Assembly: GCA_902797705.1 (NCBI GenBank)
Contig: CADBTX010000194.1
Coordinates: 1-19,008, forward strand
Length of the DNA stretch: 19,008 nt
Direction: 5' to 3'
From: an uncultured Lachnospiraceae bacterium
GTDB lineage: Bacteria > Bacillota > Clostridia > Lachnospirales > Lachnospiraceae
In this document: piece after piece, positions 15,332 to 19,008 of the stretch
Layout of the letters: each line of letters opens with the position of its first letter
How positions within the stretch are numbered: position 1 is the stretch's first letter
Translations under genes and position numbers: made by a program
The notes under the pieces: generated by a model
Seen by the model: only the letters and a program-made list of their open reading frames with translations
The model's database searches: none
What the model was told of the DNA's origin: nothing

Positions 15332-15486
15332 GCAGCCTGATGTATCTTTCCATGAACAGTTCCTTATGATATAGTTTTAGAAGAGTTATGCCATCCCCTT
15401 AAAGGGGCAGAACATGAGGGGCCTGGCGATCTTAGCTTACCGCTATTGGTTTAGAGGGCGCGGAGTAATATACAGGTAAAAACTAT

Positions 15487-17112
15487 ATGATGACTGCGAG
15501 AGAACAGGAGTTTCGAGAACAGCTGAAAAGCCGGGGCATGTGGCTATTCTTTCTTGTGCTCACTGTTCTTTTCTGTCTTTTCTTTTCATTCTGGACAAGC
15601 CCGTATTACAAACACTGGTACGCCTGTGATTCCAGTCTTTTCGCCATGGTGGGGAGGGGGATCGTTGAGGGGCGGACACCCTATGTGGATTTCTATGACC
15701 TTAAGGGTCCCTATCTCTTTTTCATAAATGCCCTGGGGCAGCTTCTGCACCGGGGGCGGCTCGGCATCTTCCTGATCGAGATCCCCTTCGGACTCATAAT
15801 GAATGTATTTGCATGGAAATTATGCCGGCTTTATCTGTCAAGGATAAAGTCATGCTTCGTAATGGCCGTTTATTTTTATAGTCATGTCTCCACCATATGG
15901 GGAGGAGGCACCATAGAAGAGTACATGATGGCTCTGAACATGGTGGCTATATACCTGGTCGTATCCTTTATGAAGGATCATGACCTGAAGTCCGACCGGA
16001 TCCCTGCTCTAAGGATCTTTTTTATCGGTCTTTTCTTCGGTGTCATGCTCTTTGCAAAGGTCACGAATGCTGCCCCGATAATAGGAATGTGTATCGGTAT
16101 CGCCGTGATACTTATCCGATATAAGAGATACAGGGAGCTTTGGCGCTGCATAGGGATCTTTTTAACCGGAGCCCTGACTGCAGCGCTTCCAATGATCATT
16201 TACTTTGCATTAAACGGAGCCCTTGCGGAAATGCTCTACTGCGTATTCGTATTCGGATATATGCGCTCTGTGGGAAACGGTGATCCGGAAATGATAATGT
16301 GGGAGATGCAGCTCATGGGGGCTGTATTCGCATTTCTTGTGGCGGTGCTTCATTTTCCCGTGAAGGCAGGGACTGAAAGCCCGGATCCGCATAAAATGCC
16401 GGGGCTTAATGAGCGGATAAAATCTATCCCTGTAAGATTAAAGAGTCTGTATGCCGGAAAGAACCGTCCCTCACTTAGCTTTGATATGGCGGTGCTCCTT
16501 GCCGCTGCTGCAATAGTAACTTATATTCTTTTACATATCGGCTCCCCCTGGCCCTACTACTTCCAGACCGAAGAGCCGGTCATCATCCTTGCTCTTACTT
16601 TGTTTTTGAAAATGTATGACCCTCTCGTGCTCTTTTCAAATGTGAGGGAAGCAATATGTCTTTTTACGCTGTTCCTCTTTGTCCTCTACTTTGCCTTTCC
16701 CGGAAAGGACAATCTGAAGCAGTTTATATTTAAGCAGGATTACACGGGCTATGAAGACTATTATCAGGACTGCAGGAGTATAGCCGGGATGATACCCCAG
16801 ACCGATCTTGACAGCGTTTATTCCTTTGGAGTCCATATGGCCTTTTATGAGATAACACGTATCACGCCCTGCAATAAATACCCGGACAGCCTGACTCTCT
16901 TTATTACTGTCAAGCCCTCCATAAAGGACGAAATACTGGAGTTTATCGATAAGACTCCTCCGAAGTGGCTCGTGATCGGGAATGAGGACTACCCGGAGGG
17001 GGATATAATGCGAAGCATCATGGAGAAGGTATATGAGAAATATACCCCCGTATACAACACAAACAACGGCAGCCTGTATCAGCTGGGAGTCAGTGGGGAC
17101 GGTTCTCACTGA
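15487..17112 (+). CDS. GT-C family membrane glycosyltransferase (PMT/ArnT-like)
   Basis: A 541-residue integral membrane protein with about ten hydrophobic helices, first at 18-38. The first outer loop has the hallmarks of glycosyltransferase family 39 and related GT-C enzymes: an acidic residue soon after helix 1 (Asp48 in CDSSLF), then GRTPYVDFYDLKGP (62-75). These enzymes take a sugar from a lipid-phosphate carrier and add it to an acceptor outside the membrane, such as a protein, lipid or wall polymer. A soluble C-terminal region (about 415-535) follows the last helix. The acceptor is unknown, but the next gene encodes a large surface protein, which could be a substrate (inference). Start ATG 15487 is followed by a second ATG; the ribosome binding site is weak. 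The last residues (SGDGSH) and the stop come from an inverted repeat. Confidence 0.82.
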   Translation: MMTAREQEFREQLKSRGMWLFFLVLTVLFCLFFSFWTSPYYKHWYACDSSLFAMVGRGIVEGRTPYVDFYDLKGPYLFFINALGQLLHRGRLGIFLIEIPFGLIMNVFAWKLCRLYLSRIKSCFVMAVYFYSHVSTIWGGGTIEEYMMALNMVAIYLVVSFMKDHDLKSDRIPALRIFFIGLFFGVMLFAKVTNAAPIIGMCIGIAVILIRYKRYRELWRCIGIFLTGALTAALPMIIYFALNGALAEMLYCVFVFGYMRSVGNGDPEMIMWEMQLMGAVFAFLVAVLHFPVKAGTESPDPHKMPGLNERIKSIPVRLKSLYAGKNRPSLSFDMAVLLAAAAIVTYILLHIGSPWPYYFQTEEPVIILALTLFLKMYDPLVLFSNVREAICLFTLFLFVLYFAFPGKDNLKQFIFKQDYTGYEDYYQDCRSIAGMIPQTDLDSVYSFGVHMAFYEITRITPCNKYPDSLTLFITVKPSIKDEILEFIDKTPPKWLVIGNEDYPEGDIMRSIMEKVYEKYTPVYNTNNGSLYQLGVSGDGSH

Positions 17113-17160
17113 CTCCCCTGACTCACAGGGAGTCAGTGAGAACCGTCCCCACTGACTCCC
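17085..17160. repeat. Perfect 33-bp inverted repeat (REP/BIME-like element)
   Basis: The arm at 17085-17117 is the exact reverse complement of 17128-17160, with a 10-nt loop (CTGACTCACA). Each arm also begins GGGAGTCAGT and ends ACTGACTCCC, so each is itself a partial palindrome around GGGGACGGTTCTC. GGGGACGGTTC-core palindromes of this kind are, from memory, dispersed elements in Firmicutes genomes; I cannot confirm family membership here. The left arm encodes the last codons and TGA of the glycosyltransferase gene. There is no T-run, so a role as mRNA 3' stabiliser or mobile repeat is likelier than a simple terminator. Confidence 0.9.
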
Positions 17161-17181
17161 CCGCAGAAAGGAATCACAAGT

Positions 17182-19008
17182 ATGGCAACACACGCTGCAA
17201 CAGAAAACATAAGAGATATAGAATTAAGACGCCGCGGTCTTGCTGCGTCAGCCTTTCTCTTTATCTATCTCCTGCTCCTAACTCTCCTTAACGGAAAGCT
17301 GCGCCGGTGGATAGCTGAGGCTCTGGTCTATACCATGCTGATATCCCTCTGTCCTCCGGGATTGCAGGTCCATCCGGCAGCGGTGCCGGTCAGCACCTGG
17401 GACGGATTGAGTGAGGCATTAAGCTCAGGCGGGGATTATGTATTAGATAATGATATCATTGCTCCTGCAGGCGCTGAAGGCTTTATTGTTGTAAATGATA
17501 CTTCCCTGAACCTGAACGGACATACCATTGACGCTGCGGGGAATATCACTGACAGCGCCGTGATAAACGTATATAACACCCTTACCATTACAAATGAAAG
17601 CGGTCTTTCTGCTCCCCTGGGAGGCTATATCAAGGGCGGATACAACAGCCGGGGTAACGGAGGCGGTATCTATGTCGCAAAGGGCGCGGTTCTCAATATG
17701 GACGGCGGAGCCATCATTGACTGTACTGCAAAAAACGGAGGCGGCATCTATTCCGAGGGAGATCTTTACTTTAACGGCGGCAAGGTCGGAGAACAGGGTC
17801 ACGGAAACCATGCCATAGAGAACGGCGGTGGGATATACATAGAAAAGAGAGAAGCCTTCACCTTCGGAAATGCGATCATAGTAGGAAATGATGCCGGAGA
17901 ACAGGGCGGCGGTTTATATGTGGATAATGCCGAAGTCATAAACGGCGATGAAGGCGCAAATAATGATGACAGTTCAAGCAGCGGAGAAAATACCGGCCGC
18001 GGAACCAATGATCCGGGGGAAGGCGCAGCCACTGTGAGTGAGGACAGCGTGTCATCTGATAAAGCTGCATTACACGCATCATCAAACGGGGAAGAAAACA
18101 GTGTATCCGCTGACAGGATAGAGAAGATAGGCCTTAGAAACGGTGCTTTTTCGATACAAAACAACGATTCCTATGATGATATACATGATCAAACGTCTGT
18201 TTCAGGCTATGGAGGTGGAGTAAACTTCCTGAATGGCGGTCATAGCGCAAATACATATTATTCTTTTACAAATATATACAATAACAATGCAACATATGGC
18301 GGAGGCGTGGCCTTCGGACAAGGTGGAATGATTCCTGATTCAGGAACCGATCCCGGTGCAGGGATTATAATCACCAGCGGATGGATCAAGGCATCAGGCG
18401 TCCATAATAATACGGCGGGCGAATACGGCGGCGGACTGTATATGGGTCATGTAATTCCCAACGACGATCATTATACAACAGCAATAAGCTGTGTTTTTTA
18501 TAATACTGAAATCTGTTCCAATTCCGCCAAATACGGCGGAGGAGTGAGTATTTCAGGAGCTAATAATACCTGGCGCGATGGAAAGATATATGCAAACCAC
18601 GCCACTTGCAGCGGTGGTTTGGGAGGTTCAGGCGGCGGTATCTATGGAGGAAAAAGCCACTTTTTTTTGAAAGACATTATAGTGGACAATAATGTTGCAG
18701 ATAAAGAGGGTGGTGGTATTTATGTTGAAGAGACCATTCAAATGTATGGCGGTTCTATAACCAATAACACCTCTGAAAAATGTGCGATTTCTGCCAAAAA
18801 CGGAGGCACCATCCAGGGATACGGGAATCTGGACGGCAATGATGCATCAGGGGACGGGAATTTTGGTCTGGAGATCGGCGGTTCCGGACATTTTAACAGC
18901 CTTATCTGCAGCGGGGGGACGCTTTCTGTTAAAAATGGAGATGGTGTTATAACCCGTGGTACCAGTATTACAGTAGAAGATGGCAGCTTTTCAGTTGGCA
19001 ATTGCCTC
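17182..19008 (+). CDS. Large surface beta-helix protein with GGGIY repeats (3' end missing)
   Basis: An open frame of 609 codons from ATG 17182 to the window edge with no stop, so the gene is partial. AAAGGA at 17167-17172 precedes the start. Two hydrophobic segments (about 20-36 and 46-61), separated by LRRW, suggest an unusual export signal. From residue 75 onward the sequence is pectate-lyase-like right-handed beta-helix material. At least ten Gly-Gly-Gly-hydrophobic motifs, often GGGIY or GGGLY, occur near residues 160, 186, 215, 242, 344, 373, 416, 452, 484 and 510, usually after N-N-x-A-type turns. Such repeats are typical of polymorphic surface adhesins. Residues about 255-335 are a Ser/Asn/Asp/Glu-rich insertion without the motif. 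The missing C-terminus would be expected to hold a wall or membrane anchor. It is probably cell-surface, for adhesion or substrate contact. Confidence 0.85.
   Translation, partial: MATHAATENIRDIELRRRGLAASAFLFIYLLLLTLLNGKLRRWIAEALVYTMLISLCPPGLQVHPAAVPVSTWDGLSEALSSGGDYVLDNDIIAPAGAEGFIVVNDTSLNLNGHTIDAAGNITDSAVINVYNTLTITNESGLSAPLGGYIKGGYNSRGNGGGIYVAKGAVLNMDGGAIIDCTAKNGGGIYSEGDLYFNGGKVGEQGHGNHAIENGGGIYIEKREAFTFGNAIIVGNDAGEQGGGLYVDNAEVINGDEGANNDDSSSSGENTGRGTNDPGEGAATVSEDSVSSDKAALHASSNGEENSVSADRIEKIGLRNGAFSIQNNDSYDDIHDQTSVSGYGGGVNFLNGGHSANTYYSFTNIYNNNATYGGGVAFGQGGMIPDSGTDPGAGIIITSGWIKASGVHNNTAGEYGGGLYMGHVIPNDDHYTTAISCVFYNTEICSNSAKYGGGVSISGANNTWRDGKIYANHATCSGGLGGSGGGIYGGKSHFFLKDIIVDNNVADKEGGGIYVEETIQMYGGSITNNTSEKCAISAKNGGTIQGYGNLDGNDASGDGNFGLEIGGSGHFNSLICSGGTLSVKNGDGVITRGTSITVEDGSFSVGNCL

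Noticed and set aside
15406..15418. CCCC/GGGG hairpin near 15396-15408 and TTGGTT (15446) with TATACA (15469) as hairpin and promoter before the glycosyltransferase
   Set aside because: The stem is only 4 bp, and the promoter pair is weak and would start transcription within about 6 nt of the ATG.

Overview
The window looks like chromosomal DNA of an anaerobic Gram-positive bacterium, most plausibly a Lachnospiraceae/Butyrivibrio-type Clostridium relative (inference from gene style, not from a marker gene). The reasons are strong AGGAGG-type ribosome binding sites with ATG, GTG and TTG starts, secreted proteins with Gram-positive lipoboxes, a 3D-domain wall enzyme, a SARP-like winged-helix regulator, several GGDEF proteins and a surface beta-helix protein rich in GGGIY motifs. 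No rRNA, tRNA, CRISPR array, integrase or transposase gene was seen.

Layout. (1) 1-1195: a short intergenic repeat, then a substrate-binding lipoprotein and a STAS anti-anti-sigma protein, probably the tail of a signalling cluster lying off the left edge. (2) 1293-10728: seven or more co-directional, closely spaced or overlapping genes: a small charged protein, a type I membrane protein with an Ig-like domain, a VirB2/TrbC-like pilin, a 1646-residue lipoprotein, a regulator with a degenerate receiver and a SARP-like winged helix, a secreted wall-binding-like protein, and a repeat-bearing protein ending in a 3D (MltA-like) domain. This block is the best candidate for an undescribed system: it combines pilin, envelope scaffold, peptidoglycan enzyme and its own regulator, but no VirB4, VirB6 or VirD4 motor gene is in view. 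(3) 10744-15264: an ECF-type sigma factor (- strand), a six-TM diguanylate cyclase, a YjdF-like membrane protein, and convergent to it a sensor diguanylate cyclase. (4) 15487-19008: a GT-C family membrane glycosyltransferase, a perfect 33-bp inverted repeat that supplies the last codons and stop of that gene, and the first 609 codons of a large repetitive surface protein that runs off the right edge.

How the parts may fit: the left block is interpretable as a cell-envelope appendage or secretion apparatus, with pilin subunits crossing a wall locally opened by the 3D-domain enzyme and stabilised by the giant lipoprotein. The sigma factor, two diguanylate cyclases and the STAS protein make this a regulation-rich, surface-oriented neighbourhood. 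These links are inferred from adjacency only. Most of the coding sequence is ordinary in length and intact; I saw no frameshifted gene.
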